A stretch of 64,000 bases of DNA, from positions 62,001-126,000 of the forward strand of contig CAVPOY010000031.1 of assembly GCA_963707135.1 (NCBI GenBank), read 5' to 3'. Made by a program: the position numbers and the translations under genes. The DNA is from JBGSTR01 sp963707135. Lineage in GTDB: Bacteria; Pseudomonadota; Gammaproteobacteria; Chromatiales; Chromatiaceae. This document shows, one piece after another, positions 28,398 to 37,718 of this stretch. Position 1 is the first letter of the stretch. Every line of letters starts with the position of its first letter. The notes beneath the pieces were generated by a model. That model was not told where the DNA came from. It searched no databases and saw only the letters and a program-made list of their open reading frames with translations.

Positions 28398-28790
28398 TCG
28401 GATTGCCGACTGGCGCAAAGGCAGCCGCCGGCATCGGTGCGGAGACAAGCGACACTTGGGATTATCCCGGGTGGGGCGGTGGGTCGAGCGGTTGTGCCGC
28501 CGTCTCGGGTTGGCTATTTCCCGAAACTCCCGAGTCCTCCCGGCGCAATACCCGTTCTTCCCGCGGTTGCGGTTCGCCGCGATCCCTGGCGTCCGCGCCG
28601 GGGCCACTGCTCAAACCTCGATTACTCGACCGTCCCATGCTAATGCGGCACAACGTCGCCGCGCGCGCGGTGAAACCCTTTGCTACGGCTGCGACCCCCG
28701 ATAGCGCAGCCGCGGCAATCCACCGCCGCGTACCAGGCTCATCCTGGGCGCGGACCGCTCTCCAGTGTTTTCCATACAGGAAGTCCCGCC
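28398..28790. other. Intergenic region, possible decayed sequence
   Basis: About 390 bp after the palindromic repeats. Short overlapping frames exist on both strands without ribosome-binding sites or recognisable products. Nothing else was identified. Confidence 0.4.
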
Positions 28791-28985
28791 ATGAAATCCA
28801 AGAGCCTTGGAGCCCTCGCACTCATCTGTACATCCTTCATCCTCGGTAGTGCCGGAGCGGCAGAGATCACCGTTTCGCCGGGAACCGGCACCCTGAATCT
28901 CGCGGTGGCCGGGGCGGCGACAAGCGGCGACACACTGTTGCTGCAGGATGGCGCCTATTACGGGGAGGGCAGATCATGCATAACC
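28791..28985 (+). pseudogene. Fragment of a secreted parallel beta-helix protein
   Basis: ATG 28791 begins a good signal peptide (KSLGALALICTSFILGSAGA) followed by AEITVSPGTGTLNLAVAGAA and SGDTLLLQDGAYYGE, the typical N-terminal rung of right-handed beta-helix proteins. Similarity then ends: the frame runs on into the next gene out of phase and stops at 29159 without further rungs. Likely the 5' stub of a larger gene removed by deletion. Confidence 0.55.
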
Positions 28986-30262
28986 TGCGCAACTGGATCG
29001 CCACCACGCTGGCGGCTCTCCTACTGGCCGCGCAACCGCTGCCGGCGGCCGTCAACGCGCCGATCGAGGCGGAGGCCTTTCTCGACAACCCTGATACCGC
29101 CCCCGGCGCGGGCGAGCCCCTGGACCTCGACGGAACCGACCTGGATCCGCTGCGGATAGCCGAGGGCGCCCTGGATCTGTTCGGCTTGGAGCCGGGTACG
29201 CACACCCTGTACCTGCGCTTCCGGGACAGCACCGGTAAATGGTCTCCGGCTGTAGGACAGAGCTTTGCCGTTCCGGAAGTCGCGCTATGGCCCGGAGGTC
29301 CGCTGACGTTGGTCCGCGCCGTCGGCAGCGTCGATGGGCGGGCGCCGACGTCGCTGGTAGCAGACGACGGGGTCTTCGACGACCTTGTAGAGACGGTCAC
29401 CATGCGGCGCCTTGTCGGCGCGGGCTATCACAGCGCGAGGATCAGCTTCCTGGACAGCCAAGGACTCTGGGGTGATACCACCGGCTTGCCGCCGCGTATC
29501 GTGGAGTTCGACCAGATTGGGGTCTGGCGCCCGAGCACGGGCCGCTTCTATCTGGACATGGACGCCAGCCGGACCTGGACCTCGGGTATCGACGCGATCA
29601 CCGCATCCTTCGGCGTTCCGACCGACCGCCCGGTCACCGGCGACTGGAATGGCGACGGCTTCGACGAGGTCGGGGTCTGGCGCCCGAGCACCGGCCGCTT
29701 CTATCTGGACATGGACGGCAGCCGCACCTGGACCCTGGGCGTGGACCAGATCACCGCGTCCTTCGGGGTACCGACCGATCGTCCGGTGGCCGGGGACTGG
29801 AACGGCGACGGCTACGACGATATCGGCGTCTGGCGCCCGAGCACGGGCCGCTTCTACCTGGACGTGGACGGCAGCTTCACCTGGACACCCGGGGTCGACC
29901 AGATCACCGATTCTTTCGGCATCCCCAGCGACCTCCCGGTGGCGGGAGACTGGAACAAGGACGGCACCGACGACATCGGCGTCTGGCGCCCGAGCACCGG
30001 CCGCTTCTACCTGGACACGGACGGCAGCCGCACCTGGAGAAGTGGCATCGATACCATCACGGATCCTTTCGGCATCCCGACCGACCGTCCGGTAGCCGGC
30101 GACTGGAACCGGGACGGCTACGACGAGATCGGCGTCTGGCGCCCGAGCACGGGCCGTTTCTACCTGGATATGGACGGCAGCTTCACCTGGACCTCGGGCG
30201 TGGATGCCATCACCGCGTCCTTCGGGGTGTCGACCGACCTGCCCGTGGTCGGCCATTGGTAG
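28976..30262 (+). CDS. Secreted protein with five FG-GAP/VCBS-like repeats
   Basis: 428 aa starting at ATG 28976 behind GGGGAGGGCAG. A signal peptide (WIATTLAALLLAAQPLPAAV) is followed by a roughly 170-aa beta-rich region with EPGTHTLYLRFRDSTGKWSP motifs, then five near-identical 51-aa units beginning GVWRPSTGRFYLD and ending PVAGDWNGDGYDE. The D-x-N-x-D-x-x-D-type loops in each unit resemble Ca-binding FG-GAP repeats of cell-surface and adhesin-like proteins. Function unknown. Repeats may vary in number between strains. Confidence 0.8.
   Translation: MHNLRNWIATTLAALLLAAQPLPAAVNAPIEAEAFLDNPDTAPGAGEPLDLDGTDLDPLRIAEGALDLFGLEPGTHTLYLRFRDSTGKWSPAVGQSFAVPEVALWPGGPLTLVRAVGSVDGRAPTSLVADDGVFDDLVETVTMRRLVGAGYHSARISFLDSQGLWGDTTGLPPRIVEFDQIGVWRPSTGRFYLDMDASRTWTSGIDAITASFGVPTDRPVTGDWNGDGFDEVGVWRPSTGRFYLDMDGSRTWTLGVDQITASFGVPTDRPVAGDWNGDGYDDIGVWRPSTGRFYLDVDGSFTWTPGVDQITDSFGIPSDLPVAGDWNKDGTDDIGVWRPSTGRFYLDTDGSRTWRSGIDTITDPFGIPTDRPVAGDWNRDGYDEIGVWRPSTGRFYLDMDGSFTWTSGVDAITASFGVSTDLPVVGHW
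29515..30262 (+). repeat. 153-bp tandem repeat array, five units
   Basis: The word gtctggcgcccgagcac recurs at 29522, 29675 and 29828, exactly 153 bp apart, and twice more at the same period. Each unit codes for 51 aa. Units differ mainly at synonymous positions and at a few residues (M/V/T after FYLD; SR/SF). The last unit ends early at PVVGHW and a stop. Confidence 0.92.
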
Positions 30263-31527
30263 ACGAGGAACGAGAGGAGCGCGGGCACGCCCGCGCTCCT
30301 CTCTGCCGCGCCGCATCGCGGCTTCCGGGGCCTCTGATACCGCTGCACCGCAGGCACCGCAACACAGGAATGGGGAATCCGCATGACCCGGCTACCGGAA
30401 GACTCGCATCCATCTCGGCATTGCTTGTCGCTCTTACGGACCATTTATTCGTTATTCGCCGCTGAAGGCCCCAGCTTCGATTGCGCCAAGGCGGCGACCT
30501 GGTCGGAGAAGGCCGTCTGCTCGGATGCCGCGCTGTCCGGAGCTGGACCGGGAAGTCGCATCGCTGTATCGAGAAGCCAAGTCGCGCGTGATGCCCGCGG
30601 CGATGGACGTGCTGAAGAACGAGCAAAAGGAGTGGCTGGGCAAGCGGGAGAAGTGCAAGGCGAGTGCGACGACCCGGCCGCGTGTCTGCTGAAGGTCTAC
30701 AGAAAAAGGGTGGGAGAGCTGGCCGCTTGGGCAGGACGCACGCCCTCGCGAAGAGCCACAGGCGGAGAGTCGCTCCAAGGAAACGCTGCCGCTGCCGGAG
30801 ATCACGGCGGCGGTGGTGTGGGACGGCGTACGCGGCCGGCGTACACGATAAGTGCGAATTTGGCGACTACTCGTGCGTCCTGGATCTCATGCGCTCGACC
30901 GGCGCCAGCGAGCAGGCGATGCGCTTCGGCGAACGCTTCGAGGGCTGGGCGACCGACTTCCGGGAGCTGGGACCGGTCGATGTGGTCGGCTGGGTGGCCG
31001 CTTTCGCGGCCAACATCATTCAGGGCGAGGCCCTGGTCAATGGCACCCCGGACGTAATCAGCCTGGACAACTACGACTTCAACGAAGCGGACCTGGGCGC
31101 GCCCCGACGTTCGGGCCGTTCTGAAGCCACTCGCCCGATGGCTACCATGTTCAGCCACCGATTCGTGCGCAAGGAACCCACGCCAGATGGCTCACGCTTT
31201 GTCGTCGTAGCGGACTTCGCAAAGTGCAACGCCTGCCGGAACGAGGTGCTTGCTCACGCCGAGATCGCCTACGACCTGGATGCCCGCGGTACGTTTTCAG
31301 GGTTCGAAGCTGCTGAGCGTCCGGTCGGGGCGGCGCCGCCCATCGAGCGCCCGCCAGCGAGCTCGCGACCAGGAGAACCGAGGGCTGCAACAGCGGATTT
31401 CATACGGTGGCTCTCGGAGAGGCCGTGTGCGGAATCGGCCTTGCCGCGGATGGCCGACTGTTCGCGCACGACCAAGCGCTTACCGGGCCTATCGATTCAC
31501 CGGTACACGGCGACGATCTATCCACTA

Positions 31528-32060
31528 TCGCCAAGCGGGCGTTATTCGATCGTCGTCGTTCACACCGCCAACGGAAATTCTTCCGCCCATCTCATCGACC
31601 TCGAGGAGCGAAAGGCACGCTCTGTCCACATACCGACGAATAGGGTCTCACAAATGGGTGTCCTGGTCCGAGGACGAGCGCTTCGTGCTTCTGGCGAGCG
31701 CACGTCGGTCGAACCGCGGATCAGCCCGCGATCCAATGGTTGCAGGCGGTGCCGATTGGCACGGATGAACCGTTCCTATCCGACAGCGCGTTTCGCTTCC
31801 CCTTCGATGGATCGGTCGTCTACCCGAGGGCGCTGCTGGCCGAGGACAGCAGCTCCGACGTATTCGGCTGGCTGGGGCCAAGGAGTTTACAGGTCCAACT
31901 GGCGGAATGCCGCGGGCCAGACAACTGCGATGGGACCAAGATTCCAGAGGACCTGACGACCGTAACCCTTGAGCTCACGCAAGAGGGTATCGAGGTCGCG
32001 GCAATCGCGGATCCAACCAAGGCCCCCGCGTCGGTTCTCTACGCCCTTGAGAAAAGGCAG
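31528..32060 (+). repeat. Duplicated protein module, copy 1
   Basis: Encodes SPSGRYSIVVVHTANG ... HLIDLEE ... KWVSWSEDERFVLLAS ... DVFGWLGPRSLQVQLAEC ... DLTTVTLELTQEGIEVAAI and ends near DPTKAPASVLYALEKRQ. At least one frame change lies inside (near 31655). Homologous to copy 2 at 32257-32733. Confidence 0.6.
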
Positions 32061-32256
32061 ACGGCTGAGGCCGCACGAGCACGCGGAGAGGATTGCAAGT
32101 ATCTCGTCCATACGCTTCCGGTCGGCGGAGGGGCGTGCGGCATCGAATTCACGCTGAACCGGCGCGTACTGGTCGGGGGAACGGAGATACCCAATGTTTT
32201 CGACGGCTCCGACGAAGTTCCGATCGAAGCGCAGAAGGTCGTCGTACTGCCGAGCT

Positions 32257-32733
32257 TCGCCCAGCGGGCGCTATGCCGTCATCAATGCCTGCTCGTACGA
32301 GTGCGGACGCCTGTATCCTAGTCGACCACGAAGAATCGCACCGCAAGAAAGTTTGACGCCGCCATCTATGGGCCGACGGATTGGATCGCCTGGTCGGCGG
32401 ACGAGGAGTACTTCCTGCTCCAGAACCATGACGACGGGGTGGAATGGCTTCAACTCGAGCATCTGCCCGACGGCGATATCGAGAGGCTTGAAGGCTACAG
32501 CACCGACTTCGCGGCATGGATAGCGGCCGAGAACAGCTTCGAGTGGCTTGGGCCACGTCGTTTCAGAATCGCGCTGATGGACGCGTGCATGGAAGAGCCT
32601 GCGACGGGTTCGCGTTTCCTCAGGACCTGACCGACGTCGTGTTCGAGATCGCCAACGGGCGCCTTGAGGTCAAGGCGATCGAGGACCCGAGCAAGGTGCC
32701 GACCGCGCTGCGCGAGGCCCTATCGGAACGGCA
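32257..32733 (+). repeat. Duplicated protein module, copy 2
   Basis: Encodes SPSGRYAVINACSYECG ... DWIAWSADEEYFLLQNHD ... SFEWLGPRRFRIALMDAC ... DLTDVVFEIANGRLEVKAI and DPSKVPTALREALSERQ. The order of motifs matches copy 1, but the words are diverged, indicating an old internal duplication. Frame changes occur near 32260, 32335 and 32620. Confidence 0.6.
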
Positions 32734-33565
32734 GATCCGCGTCGAGCTGCGGGACGGCACCGTCCTGAACGGCGAGATCACCGCGGGCACGCTGACATTC
32801 GCCTCGTCGCTGGGAACCGTCGAGGTCCGGTTCGAGGACATTCGATCCTACGAGGACGAGTCCGCGCGGCTTGCCGACGGCAGCGTGCTGAAGGGCCGGT
32901 TCGGGGACGGCATGATCGAGATCGCTACCAGCCGCGGGGACCTCCGGATCCCGGCGCAGGACATCGTCAACATCGCACGCGCGAAATCGGGCAGCCCGGA
33001 CGCCGCCAGGCAGCGGCAGCCCGCCCCCGGGACAGGGGACGCTTACCGGACGTGTCCTGGACAACTTCCGGAAGCCGGTTGGCAATGCCACCGTGCGGAT
33101 CCTAGGTACGTCCCTGCAGACGCGTACCGACAGCGACGGCCGCTATCGGTTGAACTATGTTCCGGGCCAGTTGCAGGTCTGGATCGAGGCGTCCGGCCAT
33201 GATCCGATCCAGTTCGTGCTGGCCCCGTCGACCCCGGCGGAGTATCCGGTCGAGGACAAGGTCTTGCTGAGGCTCCCGCCAGGATCCGGGGTCTTTTTCT
33301 GCCGGACGCGAGCGGCTGGACTGCCGATTGGGGAGTGCACGCTAAAGATCACCCAACGCGAACGATCGGGGCGCGATATCGGTGTGTTGCAGGGCGCGAA
33401 AAGAGACCTATAGCGTTAACGGGACCCCCTCGCGGATCGCTGATCGACCGAGGACGGTGTTCTTCGACTATCTGGGCAATTCCGGGTAGCGGCGAGCTTC
33501 TCGATCTATCGAGTCGACGACAACGACGAGATAATTACAGACATCCAACCCTGGAGGGCAGGGGC

Positions 33566-34042
33566 ATGGGTTCGGCGCTCGTTGGGACCATCGACAGAAG
33601 AAAGGGGACCTCCCACGTGGGTCATTCAAAGCAGCAACTGTTTCCCGGCCGAAATTTCCTGTCCGCGGATTTCGAGCCGGGGATCTATGCCATCGCGGAC
33701 GTGCCCGGCACCTGCTTCAACTTTCAGGTAGGCGCGGATCAGCCACGGCCAAGGCAGGCCGTGACGGTAACTCCCGCCAAATCCAAGTCCCTCTCGGTGG
33801 ACGGCAAGAGCATCAGCTTCTGGTCATCTTCAGACGCGAAGCAGGCAGCATTCTTTCAGATGGAGAGCAAGGGCTACCGCAACACCTACAAGATCGACTG
33901 CGCGGGAAAACGGTTCCTTTGGACCGAGAACGTCAGGCTGTCGACCGGTGAAGTAACGGGGAATTCCGCGGGCGCGGAATGGAAGCCGCTGAATCCCAAC
34001 AGCACCATCGCGAATGCGGTGTTCGACGCGACTTGCCGCTAG
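33566..34042 (+). CDS. Hypothetical protein
   Basis: 158 aa from ATG 33566, preceded by GGAGGGCAGG. No signal peptide is evident at this start. Contains DFEPGIYAIADVPGTCFNFQ and a C-terminal Cys pair (KIDCAGKRF, FDATCR). No family recognised. It follows the frameshifted multi-domain gene by about 150 bp, so the true N-terminus could lie upstream in another frame, as in its neighbours. Confidence 0.5.
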   Translation: MGSALVGTIDRRKGTSHVGHSKQQLFPGRNFLSADFEPGIYAIADVPGTCFNFQVGADQPRPRQAVTVTPAKSKSLSVDGKSISFWSSSDAKQAAFFQMESKGYRNTYKIDCAGKRFLWTENVRLSTGEVTGNSAGAEWKPLNPNSTIANAVFDATCR

Positions 34043-34107
34043 TCGGTAGATTTCCCGCGTGCGCCGCCGAGGATTAGCGCCAATGCCAGCTATTAGCTAA
34101 CGCCGTC

Positions 34108-34136
34108 GTCGGGGCTCGCCCCTCGCCCCAACCTAC
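34108..34136 (+). repeat. Dispersed palindromic repeat, copy 3
   Basis: Reads GTCGGGGCTCGCCCCTCGCC then CCAACCTAC, differing from the 28361 copy at two or three bases. It sits in the short gap before the convergent CrtC/AttH-like gene. Confidence 0.65.
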
Positions 34137-34180
34137 TGGGCTATCTGGGTTTCACGCTTACACAAAGGCCACCGCTGCCT

Positions 34181-35287
34181 TCAATAACCCGCCAGCTCCA
34201 GGTAACCCGAGCCCAGCGTGGCGCCTGTGGCGGGATCCAGCACGTCCACCGCCCCTTCCCAATAGCGGACGCTGAGCTCCATGAGCTGATCGTCGACGAG
34301 GGGCCGGACCTCGAACGCCTGCCGCCAGGGCTCGACCCGAAGCTCCCAGGCGACCGGGTATCGATGCCCCTGCCCTTCCCACCAGCGCAGCGGACGCAGC
34401 TCGACGTCGCCGGCACCGACGGCGCGGTAGCTTCCGTCGGCCGCGACCAGCGTGCCCGCGCTTTGGGGGTCGGCGCTGCCGTCGGTGCGGCGCAGGCGGT
34501 AGAACATCAGGTCCCGGCCGTCGGCCAGCTGCAGGCTGAACCAGTCCCAGCCCTCCTGGTCCGGGCCAAGCGCGCTGGTGCTCCACTCGCGGTCGAGCCA
34601 GGCCCAGCCCTCCACCTGGAGCTCCCGCGTCCCCGATCGCAGCCGGCCGGAGGTCTTGAGCCGCGGAATCGAGTAGTAGTAGGAGGCATTGCCCGGCTCC
34701 GCGCTCTTTCGGCTCAGCCCCTGGTCTCCCTGGAGCACGACCGGCTTGGCCGGATCCAGGGCAAGGTCCAGCGAGAAAGTGTCCGCATTTACCTCGAGCT
34801 GCCAGGTCCGCTGGGATTCGGCGCTACCCAGACGCCAGTCGCCCAGCCAGACCCGGAACGGCTCTGCCTGGGCGCCCGCCAGGTCCAGGGCCTGTCGCGA
34901 GAATCGCTCCTCCGCCCGGTGCATCCCGGCACCGGCATCCGTCAGCGCGGCATGGGCCATCCAGACCTGGTTCGCCGCCCAGGCGGAGGCACGCTCGGGC
35001 GCCCGCGGGGCGAGCGCGATGCGGAAGAAGGTGACCTGGAACCCGAACCGCTCACCCTCGGAGGAATGCAGGTTGCCGGTCAGATACCACCATTCGTTGC
35101 GGTACTCGGGGTGGGGACCATGGTCGGCGGGAAACTCGAATGCCCGGGGCTGCTCTGCCCTCGCGTAGCCCTCGGCCGCTGCGCCGCCCAGCGCGCTTTC
35201 CACCGAAATACCCGATGAGGCCGGGGGCTCGCTCCCGCCGCAACCGGCGAGCAGAATCAAGAACCCTGGAACGGTAAGCCGGTGCAC
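34181..35287 (-). CDS. AttH/CrtC-like lipocalin-domain lipoprotein
   Basis: 368 aa with a lipobox (FLILLAGC; acylated Cys about residue 16). The mature part has the AttH/carotenoid 1,2-hydratase fold signature: DHGPHPEYRNEWWYLTGNL, FGFQVTFFRIAL, then GWAWLDREWSTSALGPDQEGWDWF with LQLADGRDLMFYRLR. Members are predicted secreted hydrolases, often encoded with ABC transporters; CrtC itself hydrates carotenoids. The lipoprotein signal argues for the AttH-type periplasmic role. No transporter genes adjoin it here. Confidence 0.85.
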   Translation of the reverse strand: MHRLTVPGFLILLAGCGGSEPPASSGISVESALGGAAAEGYARAEQPRAFEFPADHGPHPEYRNEWWYLTGNLHSSEGERFGFQVTFFRIALAPRAPERASAWAANQVWMAHAALTDAGAGMHRAEERFSRQALDLAGAQAEPFRVWLGDWRLGSAESQRTWQLEVNADTFSLDLALDPAKPVVLQGDQGLSRKSAEPGNASYYYSIPRLKTSGRLRSGTRELQVEGWAWLDREWSTSALGPDQEGWDWFSLQLADGRDLMFYRLRRTDGSADPQSAGTLVAADGSYRAVGAGDVELRPLRWWEGQGHRYPVAWELRVEPWRQAFEVRPLVDDQLMELSVRYWEGAVDVLDPATGATLGSGYLELAGY

Positions 35288-35377
35288 CCCGAAGCCGCCC
35301 GCCTAGCCGGAGCACCCGGGTATTCCGGGCGGCGGCGAAAGGCTTGCGGGCGTCAGCCGCCGATCAATGACCACGGA

Positions 35378-36385
35378 TCAGTCGTGATAGTAGGACCGGT
35401 ACCAGTCGACGAACCGGGCGACGCCGTCCTCGACCGAGGTGTCCGGGTGGTAGCCTGTGTCGGTTACCAGATCGGACACGTCCGCGTAGGTATCGGGGAC
35501 GTCCCCCGGCTGCAGCGGGAGCAGGTTCATCTGCGCCTTCCGGCCGAGGCAGCGCTCCAGAATCTCGATATAGGTCATCAGTTCCACAGGCCGGTTGTTG
35601 CCGATGTTGTACAGCCGGTAAGGCGCCTGGCTGGTGGCGGAGTCCGGCCTGTCTCCAGACCATTCCGGATTTCCCTCCGGCACGCGGTCCAGGACCCGAA
35701 TCACGCCCTCGACGATGTCGTCGATGAAGGTGAAGTCCCGGCGGTGCTTGCCGTAGTTGAAGACCTCGATCGGCTCGCCGGCCAGGATCGCGCGGGTGAA
35801 CTTGAAGAGCGCCATGTCCGGGCGCCCCCATGGCCCGTAGACGGTAAAAAACCGAAGCCCGGTGGTCGGCAGGCCGTAGAGGTGACTGTAGGTGTGGGCC
35901 ATCAGCTCGTTGGCCTTCTTGCTGGCCGCGTAGAGGCTCAGCGGGTGGTCCACGTTGTCGTGCACCGAAAAGGGCATGGCGGTGTTGGCGCCGTAGACGG
36001 AACTGCTCGACGCGTAGACCAGATGCCCGACGCCGTTGTGCCGGCAGCCTTCCAGGATGTTCGCGAAACCGACGAGGTTGGTGCCGACGTAGGCCATCGG
36101 GTTTTCGATCGAGTAGCGCACGCCCGCCTGCGCCGCGAGGTTCACCACCCGGTCCGGTCTGTGCACCGCGAACAGGTCTCGCACGCGCGCGCCGTCCTCG
36201 ATGTCGACGCGCTCGTCGGTGAAGCCCGGGAAGGCCAGTGTCCGGGCGAGTCGGGCCTCCTTCAAGGCCACATCGTAGTAGTCGTTGAGGATGTCGACGC
36301 CGACGACCTCGTCGCCCCGCTCGAGCAGCCGCAGCGACAGGGCCGAGCCGATGAAACCGGCGCTGCCGGTGACCAGGACTTTCAT
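35378..36385 (-). CDS. NAD-dependent nucleotide-sugar 4-epimerase
   Basis: 335-aa short-chain dehydrogenase/reductase. MKVLVTGSAGFIGSALSLRL is the NAD-binding Rossmann motif; VYASSSSVYG and YAASKKANELM give the catalytic Ser and Tyr-x-x-x-Lys; RFFTVYGPWGRPDMALFKF is typical of UDP-glucuronate 4-epimerases and related Vi-antigen-type enzymes. Provides an activated uronic acid for surface polysaccharide. ATG 36385 is preceded by CCGGAG. Just upstream on the same strand lies the stub of a nucleotide-sugar dehydrogenase, its usual partner. Confidence 0.92.
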   Translation of the reverse strand: MKVLVTGSAGFIGSALSLRLLERGDEVVGVDILNDYYDVALKEARLARTLAFPGFTDERVDIEDGARVRDLFAVHRPDRVVNLAAQAGVRYSIENPMAYVGTNLVGFANILEGCRHNGVGHLVYASSSSVYGANTAMPFSVHDNVDHPLSLYAASKKANELMAHTYSHLYGLPTTGLRFFTVYGPWGRPDMALFKFTRAILAGEPIEVFNYGKHRRDFTFIDDIVEGVIRVLDRVPEGNPEWSGDRPDSATSQAPYRLYNIGNNRPVELMTYIEILERCLGRKAQMNLLPLQPGDVPDTYADVSDLVTDTGYHPDTSVEDGVARFVDWYRSYYHD

Positions 36386-36443
36386 TCTGACTCCGGATGA
36401 ATGATTGGCGCGGGAGCGCGTCGCACGTTTGACGCGAAGTCTG

Positions 36444-36557
36444 TCAGCCGCCGACGGTGGAGTAACGCTTGCCGGGCTCCACGGCCAGCGGGAGCCCCAC
36501 GTAACCGAGGCCGACCACACCGATTCGCAGCCTGCCCAGGTCCAGATCGAAGGCCAT
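36444..36557 (-). pseudogene. Remnant of a nucleotide-sugar 6-dehydrogenase (TviB/WecC type)
   Basis: A 37-codon frame from ATG 36557 reads MAFDLDLGRLRIGVVGLGYV then GLPLAVEPGKRYSTVGG and a stop. This is the N-terminal NAD-binding motif of UDP-N-acetylhexosamine dehydrogenases. Everything after the first beta-alpha-beta unit is missing. Full enzymes have about 420 aa and normally sit just before a 4-epimerase gene, as here. An internal deletion is the simplest explanation. Confidence 0.75.
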
Positions 36558-36918
36558 CGACTCCCTGCCGTTGCGGTAATTGGTTCCGCGCGTCCGGCGT
36601 GCGATTGCTGAACGGCAGTCGAATATCTTACCAGCCGGAATACCGCCGCGCGACGTGAGGATCGGCCGCAACCCGATAGCCCGGTACGAAAACCCTCTCG
36701 CCAGGCCTTCAGCGTGTCCGGGGTCTAGCCGCGGGGATCGGATTATTTGGTCGGGCCAGCGGGTTCTGAGGTGCCGCATTGGAATGGGTTGACCCACGTC
36801 ATCGCACCGGTCCGGCAATGGCGGCATGATCCGGCCCAGTCGGATTCCGGTCGCGTCGTCTTGAGTCGCGCCGGAACCACTGTCGAAACGACCCCACCAC
36901 CCCAGGAGCCAGTTCACT
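36558..36918. other. Intergenic region upstream of the dehydrogenase remnant
   Basis: About 360 bp between the remnant (minus) and a small secreted-protein gene (plus). No feature recognised. It may contain promoters for both directions. Confidence 0.4.
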
Positions 36919-37294
36919 ATGAAAGCTATTTTCGCTACGTTCGGCCTCATCGCAACCCTCGGCTTTGCCGGCGCGGCTGTTTGCCGAAGACGGCGGGTGC
37001 GTCGTCCACTATGTGCGCACGGCCTGTCAGGGCCAGGAGGCCGAGTCCTTCAAGAAGTGCGACGGTAAGGCGGAATGCGACAAGTCCAAGCCCGCGGATT
37101 CGGCGGAAGCTTGCGCCGCGGCTGCGCTCAAGTCCTGCGACAATGACCGGCTCGACATCACCAAGTACAAGGTCATCACCGCCAAGTACAACGGCGAGGC
37201 GCTCGTCGGCGGGTTCGATTCGGAAGGCAACGCGGACCCGGCAGGCCCCAACTTCTGCGACAAGAACCGTCCTGACCTCAATAAGTGCGATTGA
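36919..37294 (+). pseudogene. Small secreted Cys-rich protein, frameshifted
   Basis: ATG 36919 opens a signal peptide (KAIFATFGLIATLGFAGAA). The mature sequence continues one frame over as LFAEDGGCVVHYVRTACQGQ through KSCDNDRLDITKYKVI to NRPDLNKCD, with eight Cys. A 1-nt indel in the stretch 36965-36990 joins the two. With the indel corrected the product would be about 124 aa and periplasmic. Family unknown. It could also be a sequencing error in an intact gene. Confidence 0.55.
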
Positions 37295-37718
37295 CCGGGT
37301 GACCCAGGGTCCGGTCTAGCGCGTACGGAGGACTCAGACCTCGCCTGACTCGACGCGCTCGGCATGTCCATGAGGCGTGCGTGCCCGATCCAACGCAGTA
37401 CCGGCCGCCGGCATTTGCCGGTGGCCGGTGTTGGGCCTTCCCGGGCATCCCGCTAAGCCGTTGGGACAAGGGCCGTGGGTCCGCTCCCCGGCGTGCTCGT
37501 TGACCCCCGCGTGACCTCAAGCCGGTTTCAGCGCCGTATCCGGCAGAAACCCGGATTGCGTACGGAACCCCCTGGGACCCAGGGTGCGGCGACGCCGAGT
37601 CTCCAACGTATCCTCGCTCGCCGGCGTATCGACCGGTACCTATGAGACGGTGGCGGTAGAGTCAAGCCGGTTCCTCGCGCAACGCGCCCGGTTCCCCTCG
37701 AAACGGATCGATCCGCCC
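37295..37718. other. Intergenic region before the CBS-permease cluster
   Basis: About 420 bp with no supported gene. The reading frame of the downstream CBS protein is open from 37584, but that upstream extension is not CBS-like. Presumably includes the promoter of the three-gene cluster. Confidence 0.4.

Larger units (their letters stand above)
30383..33413 (+). pseudogene. Multi-domain secreted protein gene, repeatedly frameshifted
   Basis: A series of well-formed protein segments lies in order on the plus strand but in changing frames. About 30460-30735: LprI/DUF1311-like domain (PSFDCAKAATWSEKAVCSD; LDREVASLYREAKSRV; DDPAACLLKVYRKRVGEL). About 30840-31330: CEFGDYSCVLDLMRS and a DGSRFVVVADFAKCNACR segment. 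31528-32060 and 32257-32733: two homologous modules. About 32740-33000: LRDGTVLNGEITAGTL/SLGTVEVRFEDI beta repeats. About 33040-33413: carboxypeptidase-regulatory-like domain (NATVRILGTSLQTRTDSDGR). At least six single-base frame changes are needed. Either a decayed gene or a poorly assembled stretch. Confidence 0.6.

Noticed and set aside
29515..30262. CRISPR array suspected from regular repeats.
   Set aside because: The period is 153 bp with nearly identical whole units and an open reading frame across all of them; it is a protein-coding tandem repeat.
34181..35287. Carotenoid hydratase CrtC of a pigment cluster.
   Set aside because: It has a lipoprotein signal peptide and no carotenoid genes around it; the AttH-type lipocalin family is a better fit.
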